64,000 nucleotides of DNA from Rhodococcus sp. HNM0569. GTDB taxonomy: Bacteria; Actinomycetota; Actinomycetes; Mycobacteriales; Mycobacteriaceae. The stretch is taken from NCBI RefSeq assembly GCF_012726205.1, contig NZ_JAASAE010000002.1, forward strand, positions 248,001-312,000, in the 5' to 3' direction. The notes beneath the pieces were generated by a model. It saw nothing but the letters and a program-made list of their open reading frames with translations. It was not told where the DNA came from and made no database searches. Every line of letters begins with the position of its first letter. Positions within the stretch are counted from its first letter, which is position 1. Positions 8,522 to 16,926 of this stretch are shown in pieces. The translations under genes and the position numbers were made by a program.

Positions 8522-9313
8522 GTGAAGATGGACGCCATGGACTCCTCCGCTCGCACTCCCACCGCGACCAGCGATCCTGCGGCGCCGCCGCGCCCGTCGA
8601 CCGGGTTGCGGGCGATGGTCGTCGAAGACGAAGCACCGTTGGCGAACCTGATCGGCTCGTATCTCGAACGCGACGGGTTCGAGACCGCGCTCACCGGCGA
8701 CGGCACCGACGCCGTCGCCCTCGCCCGACAGGTCGACCCCGACGTCGTGGTCCTCGATCTCGGTTTGCCAGGACTCGATGGGGTCGAGGTGTGCCGGCAA
8801 CTGCGGACGTTCTCCGACGCCTATGTCGTGATGCTCACCGCCCGCACCGAAGAAATCGACACCCTCATCGGGCTGTCCGTCGGCGCGGACGACTACATGA
8901 GTAAACCGTTCAGCCCCCGCGAATTGATGGCCCGCATCCAGGCCATGCTGCGCCGTCCCCGCGCCAGTACCGCCACACCCGGACCCGCCGAGACCGCCAC
9001 CACCGATCTGATCCGACGCGCCGGGGACCTGGCCCTCGATGTCGACGGCCGGGACGTCACCGTTGCCGGGAGGCCGGTGGCCTTGACTCGCACCGAATTC
9101 GACGTCCTCGCTGCCCTGGCCCGCGATCCCGGTACCGTGCTCACCCGGGCCCAGCTGATCGAGGCGGTGTGGGGACCGAGCTGGACCGGCGACGAACACC
9201 TGGTCGACGTGCACATCGGTCATCTGCGCCGCAAACTCGGCGACGACGCCACCCGCGGCCGCTATGTGCGCACCGTCCGCGGGGTCGGCTACAAGATGGG
9301 CGCCGGACAATGA
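8522..9313 (+). CDS. OmpR-family response regulator (CopR/CutR-like)
   Basis: A 263-residue regulator with a disordered 28-residue N-terminal extension, a receiver domain (acidic pocket E35-D36, phospho-acceptor D79 in VVLDLGLPGLDG, K128 in SKPF) and a winged-helix DNA-binding domain ending VRTVRGVGYKMG. It is divergent from the copper operon and overlaps the following histidine kinase by ATGA, so it most likely controls that operon in response to copper. The GTG at 8522 opens the frame, but ATG codons at 8528 or 8537 could be the real start. Confidence 0.88.
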   Translation: MKMDAMDSSARTPTATSDPAAPPRPSTGLRAMVVEDEAPLANLIGSYLERDGFETALTGDGTDAVALARQVDPDVVVLDLGLPGLDGVEVCRQLRTFSDAYVVMLTARTEEIDTLIGLSVGADDYMSKPFSPRELMARIQAMLRRPRASTATPGPAETATTDLIRRAGDLALDVDGRDVTVAGRPVALTRTEFDVLAALARDPGTVLTRAQLIEAVWGPSWTGDEHLVDVHIGHLRRKLGDDATRGRYVRTVRGVGYKMGAGQ

Positions 9314-10467
9314 CGGCCCGGCGCCCCCACCGCAGACGAGATTCAGCCGCATCGCCCCGGCAAGCGCTGGCGGGATCGAGTTTCGGTACCCGGCTCTTCC
9401 TCGCCCTGACCGTGGTGGTGGTCGGCTGCGCCGCCAGTGCGTGGCTCGTCGCCTCCGCCCTCGCGCCCGGCATCTTCCACGATCACCTCGGCCAGGCCGG
9501 CATCGACCACAACTCCAGCCAGGCCGCGCACGTCGAAGAGGCGTTCGCCTGGGCAATCGTCCTTGCCTGGGGTCTGGCGGTCGCGGTCGCGGTGCTGCTG
9601 GCATTGGCGGTGAGCTGGTACGTCACCCGGCGTGTTCAACGCTCGTTGACCGCGGTGACCACCTCGACCGCCCGGATCGCCGGTGGCCGGTACGACACCC
9701 GCGTACCCAGCCCCGGTCTCGGCCGCGAATTCGACGAACTCGCCGTCACCGTCAACGAACTCGCTCGCCGCCTCGGCGCCACGGAAAGTACCCGTCGCCG
9801 GATGCTCGCCGACCTCGGCCACGAGATGCGCACCCCGATCGCTACCCTCGACTCTTATCTCGAAGCCCTCGACGACGGCGTCCGCACTCTCGACGACGAC
9901 ACTCGACACGTGTTGCGCGAGGCCACCCACCGGCTGGGGCGTCTCGCCCAGGACATCACCGCGGTCTCGCGCGCCGAAGAACACCTCACCCGCATCCGGC
10001 CGGTGCCCACCACCACCGGCGCCCTCGTCACCGCCGCGGTCGATGCGGTGCGCGAACGGTACGAGAGCAAAGGCGTCGACTTGCACAGCCGTCTCGACGA
10101 TTCCATGGTCGTGTCGGTCGATCCCGATCGGCTCGGCCAGGTCCTGGGTAATCTGCTCGACAATGCCCTGCGTCACACCGCTTGTGGCGGCACGGTCACC
10201 GTCACCAGCAGACGAGCCGGCAACGATCGGGTGGAGGTCACGGTGGCAGACACCGGTGAGGGTATTGCTCCCGAGCACCTTGACCATCTCTTCGATCGCT
10301 TCTACCGTGCCGATACCGCCCGCGACCGCAGCCACGGCGGCAGCGGTATCGGCTTGACCATCACCCGTGCCCTCGTCGAAGCCCACCACGGCCGCATCCG
10401 CGCACACAGCGACGGACCCGGACACGGAGCCCGATTCACCCTCGAACTGCCCATCGTCAGGCTCTGA
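9310..10467 (+). CDS. Membrane sensor histidine kinase (copper-type)
   Basis: A 385-residue sensor kinase partner of the preceding regulator. There are two membrane spans (about residues 29-51 and 80-105) around a short external loop of about 28 residues containing four histidines (IFHDHLGQAGIDHN and HVEEAF), which could be the metal-sensing site. A HAMP domain, the H-box LGHEMRTPIATL (H171), the N-box LGNLLDNALRHT and glycine boxes DTGEGI and GGSGIGLTI follow. All kinase motifs are intact. The start at 9310 overlaps the regulator stop as ATGA. Confidence 0.9.
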   Translation: MTARRPHRRRDSAASPRQALAGSSFGTRLFLALTVVVVGCAASAWLVASALAPGIFHDHLGQAGIDHNSSQAAHVEEAFAWAIVLAWGLAVAVAVLLALAVSWYVTRRVQRSLTAVTTSTARIAGGRYDTRVPSPGLGREFDELAVTVNELARRLGATESTRRRMLADLGHEMRTPIATLDSYLEALDDGVRTLDDDTRHVLREATHRLGRLAQDITAVSRAEEHLTRIRPVPTTTGALVTAAVDAVRERYESKGVDLHSRLDDSMVVSVDPDRLGQVLGNLLDNALRHTACGGTVTVTSRRAGNDRVEVTVADTGEGIAPEHLDHLFDRFYRADTARDRSHGGSGIGLTITRALVEAHHGRIRAHSDGPGHGARFTLELPIVRL

Positions 10468-10509
10468 ACTGCAGGGACATCAAGCGTTGTCACGCCTGGC
10501 CATGTTCCG

Positions 10510-10920
10510 TCAGGTGTCCGCATCGTGCAGGCACCGCTGCTCGATCGTCCTGTCAGCCGTGGCCGAGGTGCAGCACGAGGACGTGGTGTTGTCGTCAGCT
10601 TCCGGTGGGCTGTTCGAGTCGAGTCGCAGAGCCGTGCGCAGGTCGGAGACCGAGGGTGCGCCGTCGAGCCGTCCGGTGTCGGAGGGGTAGAGGCGGCAGG
10701 ACAGGCTCGGGACCTGTCCCGGGATCGCGAACGGGTCGCGGCCGTCGACGAGCAGCGTGGGCGAGCCGGTCATGCCCGCGGTGGCGGCCCGGCCGGGATC
10801 GTCGATCACGCGGAGGGTGATCTCCGGCTGCACCGGCTCGCCGGCGGTGGCCTGCCGGATACGCCGCTCGAGCACCGCCACGTTGGGGCAGTCGGGGACC
10901 TGGAGAATGTCCAGTTTCAC
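10510..10920 (-). CDS. Thioredoxin-fold DF-family protein paired with MerR
   Basis: A 136-residue protein starting at GTG 10920 (MKLDILQVPDCPNVAVL), overlapping the merR stop as GTGA. Its core matches the protein at 2370-2681: CPN near the first strand, GSPTLLVDGRDPF and LSCRLYP. It then adds a 40-residue tail with a CC pair and a further cysteine. Family members are often annotated as alkylmercury-lyase-like, but MerB catalytic residues cannot be confirmed by eye. Cotranscription with a mercury-type MerR suggests soft-metal or organomercurial handling. No mercuric reductase is present in the window. Confidence 0.6.
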   Translation of the reverse strand: MKLDILQVPDCPNVAVLERRIRQATAGEPVQPEITLRVIDDPGRAATAGMTGSPTLLVDGRDPFAIPGQVPSLSCRLYPSDTGRLDGAPSVSDLRTALRLDSNSPPEADDNTTSSCCTSATADRTIEQRCLHDADT

Positions 10921-11324
10921 GGGTGGTCTCCTTCGTGTAGCGAGGACAGGACCGGGCAGGACCGGTGGTTGCGGGGCAGCCCGCATGTCGCGATCAGTTC
11001 GGTCAGCGAGCCGTGCATGCGCTGCAGGTCGGCGATACGGCGTTCCAGCTCGGCGGCACGGGATTCAGTCAAGGCGCGGGCGGTGTCACAGTCGTCGGGG
11101 CCGCCGTCTGCCAGGTTCAGCAGTTCGGCGACATCGTCGAGGGTGAACCCCAGCTCCTGGGATCGTTTGACGAACCGGACCACCGCGACCGCGTCGTCGG
11201 GATAGCTGCGGTAGCCCGACGGGGACCGGGCCGGTCGCGCGAGCAGGCCGCGACGCTCGTAGTAGCGCAGGGTCTGCGCGTTGACTCCCGCCCTGGCTGC
11301 CAGCTCACCGGTTCGCATCCACAC
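10917..11324 (-). CDS. merR: MerR-family regulator with Hg(II)-type cysteine triad
   Basis: A 135-residue MerR protein. The N-terminal winged helix (MRTGELAARAGVNAQTLRYY) is followed by a long dimer helix and cysteines at 79, 114 and 123. The spacing of 35 and 9 residues, with the contexts TCGLP and SCPVL, equals that of the Hg(II) ligands C82, C117 and C126 of Tn501 MerR. It would bend a promoter with a long spacer and activate it on metal binding. The GTG at 11324 or the ATG at 11318 may start the protein. Hg(II) sensing is inferred from the triad. Confidence 0.85.
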   Translation of the reverse strand: MWMRTGELAARAGVNAQTLRYYERRGLLARPARSPSGYRSYPDDAVAVVRFVKRSQELGFTLDDVAELLNLADGGPDDCDTARALTESRAAELERRIADLQRMHGSLTELIATCGLPRNHRSCPVLSSLHEGDHP

Positions 11325-11356
11325 ATTCTCAACCCTGTACCCGAGTACAGGGTCAA
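11325..11356 (-). promoter_or_regulatory. MerR-type promoter/operator of merR
   Basis: On the minus strand, TTGACC (11356-11351) overlaps a perfect palindrome ACCCTGTAC-N4-GTACAGGGT (11332-11353). A GAGAAT -10 element (11330-11325) lies about 20 bases after the -35 box and directly before the merR start. The extended spacer is the classical MerR-activated layout. Confidence 0.8.
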
Positions 11357-11802
11357 TGCCGCCCAGCTTCCCTGGCGCATTCTTCGGTCCCGCTGACCCG
11401 CAGCCTGTGCATCAAAGGCAACGCGCACGTGCCCGTGCCGGTCCCGGGCTTTCCTCGTAGCATGACGGAGAAGGTTCTTCCCTTCCCGAAGGAGGGGAAG
11501 TCAGGTCGCAGGACTCGTTCACCTCGACTCGGCAGTGTGAGGGAAGTCGAGCTCTGCGACTCTGAGGTACCGCGCCATTGCCCGTCGGCACACGTTATCC
11601 GTGGTGCGCAGCGCATGCGCGGAGCTGCTCTTTGACCGGTGCTGTCGAGCCGAGGAGGGCGGACGGTGCAGAAACAGTGCAGGAGGCCGGTCAACTAGCC
11701 GGAGGTGTCGTTTCGGTGCGGCACAGTTGCTGCGAGCGACGCGGTCTCAGGCGGGCCGAGTGAGCATCGCGGCCAGATCGGCGGGGATCGGCATCGGGGT
11801 CA
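11357..11802. other. Gene-poor spacer between mercury and cadmium modules
   Basis: About 446 bases with no convincing gene; the short frames on both strands lack family features and consistent start signals. The only clear structure is a hairpin at 11477-11500. The stretch may be a scar between two cargo modules that were acquired separately. Confidence 0.5.
11477..11500. other. Stem-loop, 10-base arms with CGAA loop
   Basis: CTTCCCTTCC (11477-11486) and GGAGGGGAAG (11491-11500) pair over ten positions with one wobble around the loop CGAA. No T-run follows on either strand, so a terminator is only one possibility. Confidence 0.45.
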
Positions 11803-12093
11803 TCAGCCCAGCTGCAGTCCGTCCGGTGTTCCCGTCGGGTAGCGGCCCAGCGCGAACCCGGGAGCAGTGACGATGATTCGCACCATCTGACCGAGAGCCT
11901 CACGACGGTCGCGCTGGCGCAGGGCGAGGCCGAGCATGGCGAGGTGGTTGCGGGTGTGCGGCCACGGATACGGCTGGGACAGGATGTGGGCGCGTTCGAG
12001 GTGGTGCCAGCGCCCGGCGTCGTCGTCGGTGTGGCGGGCAGCGGCCATTTCCGCGATGTAGACCGTGCGTAGAGAAGCGGGCATTCGGCTCAT
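11803..12093 (-). CDS. DUF3703 family protein
   Basis: A 96-residue histidine-rich protein matching the DUF3703 pattern: WHHLERAHILSQPYPWPH, LAMLGLALRQRDRREALGQ and a C-terminal glycine/proline segment (APGFALGRYPTG). DUF3703 genes recur in metal-resistance clusters of actinobacteria, but their role is unknown. The ATG overlaps the stop codon of the downstream part of the frameshifted lspA as ATGA. Its expression is therefore probably coupled to full translation of that gene. Confidence 0.75.
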   Translation of the reverse strand: MSRMPASLRTVYIAEMAAARHTDDDAGRWHHLERAHILSQPYPWPHTRNHLAMLGLALRQRDRREALGQMVRIIVTAPGFALGRYPTGTPDGLQLG

Positions 12094-12606
12094 GGCGTGG
12101 GGTCCTTACTGGTGGATTCGAGGAACAGTGCGACGAGGACGAGGACGACACCGCAGGTGATGTAGGTGTCGGCGAGGTTGAAGGTGGCAAAACCATCCGG
12201 TGTGGAAATAGTCGGTGACTGTGCCGTCGAGGAAGCGGTCGATGACGTTGGCGGTGGCGCCGGCGACGATCGCGGCGAATCCGAGGGTCTGGAGCGGGTG
12301 ACTGTCGGGTGCGGTGCGCCAGGCGTACACACCGATCGTCGCGGTGATGGCCGCGGTGACGGTGAGAACGACGGCGGTGGGGAGCTGGTCGCCGAGGCTG
12401 AATGCGACCCCGGTGTTGTAGGTCAGGCGCAGTTGCAGCAGACCGAGATCGAGTGCCCGCCCGTCAGATAGCGCGTCGCGGGCCACCGGGTCGAGGATCA
12501 GCGCGAGAGCAGCCAGCGCGCCGGCGAGTACGACGAGACTGCCGCGTCTGCGACCCTGCCCGGCCCCGGCCACCGAGGGTGCGACAGAGCTGTCATCCGG
12601 CGTCAT
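12090..12606 (-). pseudogene. lspA: Signal peptidase II (LspA-type), frameshifted
   Basis: The reading frame begins at 12606 (ATGA overlap with the ATPase stop). It encodes membrane helices and the first catalytic motif ATANVIDRFLDG (D123), then breaks after YFHTGWF. The rest (FATFNLADTYI, the second catalytic Asp motif, a last helix and a charged tail) is in the next frame and stops at 12090. Removing one base from the run of four A/T pairs at 12189-12192 restores the whole protein of about 171 residues. Acquired LspA copies are known in cadmium-resistance operons. This could be a true mutation, slippage, or a sequencing error in the homopolymer. Confidence 0.85.
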
Positions 12607-14561
12607 AGCCGGGCTCCGGTGGCCGGTTCCGGCATCTTTGTCGATGGTGGTGCCTCGGTGAGGGCGTGGGCGCGGCCGGCGCGGACCCCGTTGGCGATCA
12701 CGACGATCTCGGCGACCTCGTGAACCAGGACAACCGCCGCCAACCCGAGCACACCGAACAGGGCCAGGGGCATCAGGACGGTGATGATCGCGAGCGAGAG
12801 GCCGACGTTCTGCAACATGATCGTTCGTGATCGGCGGGCATGCTGCAGGGCTTGAGGTAGATGCCGCAGGTCCTCACCCATCAGGGCGACGTCGGCGGTC
12901 TCGATGGCCACGTCGGTGCCCATCGCGCCCATCGCGATCCCCAGATCGGCGGTGGCCAGGGCAGGGGCGTCGTTGACACCGTCGCCGACCATCGCCGTCG
13001 GCCGTGTACCGCGGAGGGTGTCGATGATGCGGGCCTTGTCCTCCGGACGCAGATCGGCGTGCACCTCGTCGATACCGACATCGGTGGCCAACGCTCGTGC
13101 GGTGCGCTCGTTGTCGCCGGTGAGCATCGCCACGGTGTAACCGTCGCGGCGCAGCCCCGCGACGACGTCGCGGGCTTCGGGACGAAGTTCGTCGCGCACC
13201 GCGATCGCCCCGATCAGGGCGCCGGCCCGTTCGATGAGCACCGCAGTGGCTCCGGCGTGCTGCATCCGCTCGATATCGGCAGCCAGAGAGCCCGGGTCGA
13301 TCCACCCGGGCCGACCCAGACGGGCAGGAATGCCGCCGACGTGACCGGTCAGTCCGGCACCGGGGACCGCGTCGACGTCCTCGGCGGGGGTGTAGTCGTC
13401 GACGGCGGCGAGGATCGCTGCAGCGAGGGGGTGCTCACTGCGTGCCTCGAGCGCAGCGGCGACATTCAGAACGTCGGCGCGGGTGGCGCCGCCCGTGGTG
13501 GCAACGTCGATGACCTCGGGGCGGTTCCGGGTCAGGGTGCCGGTCTTGTCCAACGCGACGATGCGGATCCGGCCCAACGCTTCGAGGGCGGCACCGCCCT
13601 TGACCAGGACGCCGAGCTTGGAGGCGGCGCCGATCGCGGCGACCACGGTCACCGGGATCGCGATGGCCAGCGCACACGGGGACGCGGCGACCAGCACGAC
13701 CAGGGCGCGTTCGATCCACACCAGCGGATCACCGAATACGCTGCCGATCGCGGCGATCAACGCCGCGGCAACCATCACTCCCGGCACCAGGGGCTTGGCG
13801 ATCTTGTCGGCCAGACGCTGGGCCTCGCCCTTGCGGGATTGCTCGGCCTCCACGATCTTCACGATCTTGGCCAGCGAGTTGTCCTGCGCGCCGGCGGTGA
13901 CCTCGACCTCGAGAACGCCGGTGCCGTTGATCGACCCGGCGAACACCTCGGAGCCCGGTCCGGCCTCGACCGGCACCGATTCCCCGGTGATCGCGGAGGT
14001 GTCCAGGGCGGTGCGCCCGGTGCGGATGGTGCCGTCGGTGGCGAGCCGCTCCCCGGGTTTGACGATCATGATCTCCCCGAGCCCCAACTCCGCGGGGGCG
14101 ACGGTCTGTTCCCGGCCGCCGCGCAGGACGGTGGCAGTGTCCGGCACCAGATTCAGCAGGGCGCGCAGGCCCCGTCGGGTGCGAGTGACCGCGTACTCTT
14201 CGAGACCCTCACTGATGGCGAACAGGAACGCGAGCATCGCGGCTTCGCCGACCTCGCCGAGCAGCACGGCGCCGACGGCAGCGATCGTCATCAGGGTCCC
14301 GACCCCGATCTTGCCGCGGGCCAGCCGCTTGAGGGTCGAGGGGACGAAGGTGTAGCCGGCGACGACCAGCGCCACCGCCTCGAAGCCCGTCCCGAGAGCG
14401 TCGGGCCCACCGGTGACGCGGACGATCAGGGCCGCAATCAGCAGGACACCCGCGGCGGCGGCCGCCCGGATCTCGGTGACCTGCCACCACTTGTCGGGCT
14501 CCTGGTCGTCTTCGCCCTCGACGCGGGGTTCGTCGGGGCCGCATCCGCAGGCGTCGCTCAT
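12603..14561 (-). CDS. Heavy-metal P1B ATPase (CadA/CtpG-like)
   Basis: A 652-residue P-type ATPase for export of Cd, Pb, Zn or Co. The N-terminus lacks an HMA domain and has only a short CGC motif (residues 5-7). Catalytic motifs are TGES (192-195), the membrane site SPC (294-296), DKTGTLTRN with D338, [20 protein letters not shown], and a last-helix HEVAE motif. SPC rather than CPC resembles P1B-4 and mycobacterial Ctp pumps, so the metal range is uncertain. The start at 14561 overlaps the upstream ArsR gene as ATGA. The CmtR-CtpG arrangement of M. tuberculosis is a close parallel. Confidence 0.88.
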   Translation of the reverse strand: MSDACGCGPDEPRVEGEDDQEPDKWWQVTEIRAAAAAGVLLIAALIVRVTGGPDALGTGFEAVALVVAGYTFVPSTLKRLARGKIGVGTLMTIAAVGAVLLGEVGEAAMLAFLFAISEGLEEYAVTRTRRGLRALLNLVPDTATVLRGGREQTVAPAELGLGEIMIVKPGERLATDGTIRTGRTALDTSAITGESVPVEAGPGSEVFAGSINGTGVLEVEVTAGAQDNSLAKIVKIVEAEQSRKGEAQRLADKIAKPLVPGVMVAAALIAAIGSVFGDPLVWIERALVVLVAASPCALAIAIPVTVVAAIGAASKLGVLVKGGAALEALGRIRIVALDKTGTLTRNRPEVIDVATTGGATRADVLNVAAALEARSEHPLAAAILAAVDDYTPAEDVDAVPGAGLTGHVGGIPARLGRPGWIDPGSLAADIERMQHAGATAVLIERAGALIGAIAVRDELRPEARDVVAGLRRDGYTVAMLTGDNERTARALATDVGIDEVHADLRPEDKARIIDTLRGTRPTAMVGDGVNDAPALATADLGIAMGAMGTDVAIETADVALMGEDLRHLPQALQHARRSRTIMLQNVGLSLAIITVLMPLALFGVLGLAAVVLVHEVAEIVVIANGVRAGRAHALTEAPPSTKMPEPATGARL

Positions 14562-14929
14562 GCCGTCACTCCCGTGTCGGTGTCGGTGCCGTAGTTCGGG
14601 CACAGCGCGACGGCGTTGCCCGTGGCGGCCAGGAGGGTTTCGGCCGAGGCCAGCAGGTCGAGCAGTTCCAGTCGGGCCAGCGAGTAGAACACCTGCCGGC
14701 CCTGCGGGCGGCCTTGCACCAGGCCGCAGTCCCGCAGGCATGCCACGTGCGCCGACACTGTCGATTGCGCCAATCCCAGCTCGCCGACCAGGTCCGCTAC
14801 TCGGGATTCCCCGGCGGCGAGGCGGCGCACGATGGCCAGGCGGGTGCCGTCGGAGAGACTGTGGAACAACGCTGCTGCAGAGTCGAGACTTTCACCGAAG
14901 CAGGTCGTCGCTCGCTCATTCATCGTCAT
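14558..14929 (-). CDS. ArsR/SmtB-family metal sensor, CmtR-like
   Basis: A 123-residue winged-helix repressor. From the chosen start (MTMNERATTC) the cysteines fall at 10, 64, 68 and 110. The pair in the recognition helix (AHVACLRDCGLV) and the C-terminal one (ALCPNYG) match the C57-C61-C102 ligand layout of the Cd/Pb sensor CmtR. It heads an operon with a P1B ATPase and lspA. The ATG at 14929 is preferred because TATCAT lies six bases upstream (leaderless); the frame stays open to 14953. Cadmium or lead sensing is inferred from the cysteine pattern. Confidence 0.85.
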   Translation of the reverse strand: MTMNERATTCFGESLDSAAALFHSLSDGTRLAIVRRLAAGESRVADLVGELGLAQSTVSAHVACLRDCGLVQGRPQGRQVFYSLARLELLDLLASAETLLAATGNAVALCPNYGTDTDTGVTA

Positions 14930-14941
14930 AAAACGATGATA
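14920..14941 (-). promoter_or_regulatory. Operator and -10 box of the cadmium-type operon
   Basis: An AT-rich dyad TCATCGT-N6-ACGATGA (14920-14939) covers the start codon region. On the minus strand TATCAT (14941-14936) forms a -10 box six bases before the ATG at 14929. Repressor binding here would block a leaderless transcript. Confidence 0.55.
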
Positions 14942-15077
14942 TTGAGGAAACATGATTAATCAAGCGGAGGGAGCGGGACAACGCGCGTTCTACTCCGCCA
15001 GTGCGGACTCCGACAACGGTCGCGAATGATGACGGCTGGCGGATTCTCGGACCGGCTCGTCACGACTCAAGGGACGT

Positions 15078-15944
15078 TCACAGACTGGCCGGCTGGCTCC
15101 CAGCCTGGAACGGCCAACGGGTCGCATGCCAGTTCTGCCTCGCGGGAGGATCGCCTTGCTCAGACTGTCCAGGCCGGTCGCCAGGTCCTCGCACGGGAGA
15201 GCCGATCGTGTCGACGAATCGACGGCACAGCTCGTCGAGCACCTCGGTGATGGGCATGTCGGTGGTGCCGTAGCGCAACTGTCGGCTCGGCTGAAGGTCG
15301 GCGAGGGCAGCGAACTCGATCAGATTCTGCTGGGCATGACACAGCTTCGCCGGTGCAGCGAGGACAGCAGCGTCACGCAGGTCGTATCGGCAGAACGGTC
15401 TCACACGCCCCGGGCGTTGCGGTTCGCGAGCATGGCGCTGCGGGCACTGCCACGGCGGGGCCAGAGCGCTCATCCACGCCGTTCCTGTCCACGGCACCTG
15501 ACCGCAGCCTTCGCATGTCGACTGCAGATACACCTGGTGGCGTACACAGAGCGGCAGCAGCGGATTGGCCCAGCCTGCATGCCACCACGGATCGGGTTCG
15601 GCCAGGCATCGGGCACAGAAACGCGATCCTCCCCGGTCGGGCCGAATGTGGCGGTGGTGCACCAGGTACCGTGCCGCGGCGGCATCGATCGGCCGGCCCC
15701 ACAGGGCGGCGCGCAGGTCACCGGCAGGGACACCGAGGTGAGCGGCGATCCACCGAGCGTGCAGGCTCAGGTGCTCGAGAACGAGGTGATATCCGGTCGG
15801 GCTCCGCGGCACACGGAGCTCGCGCAAAATCTGGATCGGGGTCAGTTGGTAGCGACAGCCGACGCGCATCAGCCAGCCCGGCAGATACTCGGCGGGATGT
15901 AGTTGCACGGTGATCGGCCACCGGTCGACTCTTATCGTGGCCAT
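15078..15944 (-). CDS. tniQ: TniQ-type transposition target-selection protein
   Basis: A 288-residue TniQ/TnsD-family protein. After an N-terminal segment (HPAEYLPGWLMRVG) there is a zinc-binding core with C110-x2-C113, C133-x2-H136 and C144-x2-C147 (RFCARCL, LCVRHQ, CEGCGQ). This is the family signature. In Tn7 and Tn5053-like elements TniQ/TnsD links target DNA to the AAA+ regulator. The ATG at 15944 is preferred over the frame's first codon at 16022, which would overlap tniB by 32 bases. It is the last gene of the transposition operon. Confidence 0.85.
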   Translation of the reverse strand: MATIRVDRWPITVQLHPAEYLPGWLMRVGCRYQLTPIQILRELRVPRSPTGYHLVLEHLSLHARWIAAHLGVPAGDLRAALWGRPIDAAAARYLVHHRHIRPDRGGSRFCARCLAEPDPWWHAGWANPLLPLCVRHQVYLQSTCEGCGQVPWTGTAWMSALAPPWQCPQRHAREPQRPGRVRPFCRYDLRDAAVLAAPAKLCHAQQNLIEFAALADLQPSRQLRYGTTDMPITEVLDELCRRFVDTIGSPVRGPGDRPGQSEQGDPPARQNWHATRWPFQAGSQPASL

Positions 15945-15990
15945 AGTGGTTCCCCAACCACTGAGCCGGCCAGGGCGGGACCAGCCGGTA

Positions 15991-16926
15991 TCAGCCGGTG
16001 CGGGCGGCGGATTCGCTGGCATTGTCGACGGTCGCGGTGGTGATCAACTCAGCAGTGACGGCTTCGACGCCGGTGACGATCGCGAGATACGAGATCCGGT
16101 CGAGCAGATTCGTCAACGACGCGATCCGCCCCTGGGTGCGGCGGTGCAGCAGCCGAGCATGCTCGCACAGCATCCCGTCATGGCTGCCGGCGAGGGTGAG
16201 GTGTTCTTCGGCGGTGCGCAGCAGCGCGAGCCAGCCGCGCATCCCGGTGTCGGTGTCGATGCTGAACGGGGCAACCGGGCAGCGGGTGGCGCGGCGGCTG
16301 GTCTGGGCGTAGACGGTGTGCTCGCCGAGCAGGCCTTCGTCGAAGAAGCGTTTGGCGGTCAGATTCACCCCGACGTAAATGAAGGTAGCGGCCATGTCGT
16401 TGGCCAAACCCTTGAGATGGTTCGATACCTCCAGGCCGTTGCGGTGCCGGAAGTCGACGAAGTGCAGATCGTCGAGCACGATCAACCGGGTACCGCAGGA
16501 GGTGACACAGTCCACCGCCAAGGCCCCGAGTTTCGAGGTGGAGGCACGGTCCACGGCCGGATGGCCGTAGAACCGCAGGATCTGCTGATTGAGGCCTTTG
16601 AGGGTGACCCCGGCGCTGAGCGGGATGAACGCCACCGGCCACCGTTGATGCCCCTCCACGGTGAGGGGTCCGTCGCGGCGCAGAACTCGCCGGTGGACGT
16701 CGCGGGCATAGCGGGTGGCGATGGTGGTCTTGCCGAGGCCGGGTTCGGCGTCGATGACCACCGAGCCGCGCAGCTTGTCGCCGTCCCGATACGCCGAGGC
16801 CATCACCTGATCGCAGATCCCGTAGGCGGCGGCGAGTTGGCTGGTCTTGATCGTCGGCAGGTTGGCGTTCCACACCATCCGGGCTTCGTTGTAGTCCTCG
16901 AGCTCCTCCTGCGACAGTCGGGACAT
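15991..16926 (-). CDS. tniB: TniB/TnsC-type AAA+ ATPase, N-terminus disrupted or misassigned
   Basis: A 311-residue AAA+ ATPase with Walker A AEPGLGKTT (60-68) and Walker B LIVLDDLHF (D152-D153). It would form the ATP-dependent filament between TniQ and the transposase. The first ATG in this frame is at 16926. However, the 38 codons upstream, back to the tniA stop, are open in the same frame and read like a family N-terminus (GWHAFVTAPPREPFEVLSR). They contain no ATG, GTG or TTG. An ATG overlapping the tniA stop (17044) lies in another frame. A frameshift, a non-canonical start or a shortened protein are all possible. Confidence 0.82.
   Translation of the reverse strand: MSRLSQEELEDYNEARMVWNANLPTIKTSQLAAAYGICDQVMASAYRDGDKLRGSVVIDAEPGLGKTTIATRYARDVHRRVLRRDGPLTVEGHQRWPVAFIPLSAGVTLKGLNQQILRFYGHPAVDRASTSKLGALAVDCVTSCGTRLIVLDDLHFVDFRHRNGLEVSNHLKGLANDMAATFIYVGVNLTAKRFFDEGLLGEHTVYAQTSRRATRCPVAPFSIDTDTGMRGWLALLRTAEEHLTLAGSHDGMLCEHARLLHRRTQGRIASLTNLLDRISYLAIVTGVEAVTAELITTATVDNASESAARTG

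Noticed and set aside
11353-11694. A 113-codon minus-strand frame across the spacer between merR and the cadmium operon.
   Set aside because: No RBS, no recognised domain, unusual composition, and it overlaps the merR promoter.
15040-15075. GGATTCTCGGACCGGCTCGTCA resembles the outer end repeat GGTTCTCGGATTCGGTGTCA, a possible left transposon end.
   Set aside because: Only the 8-base core TTCTCGGA matches well, there is no TGT terminus, and no second repeat follows; the left end is more likely outside the window.
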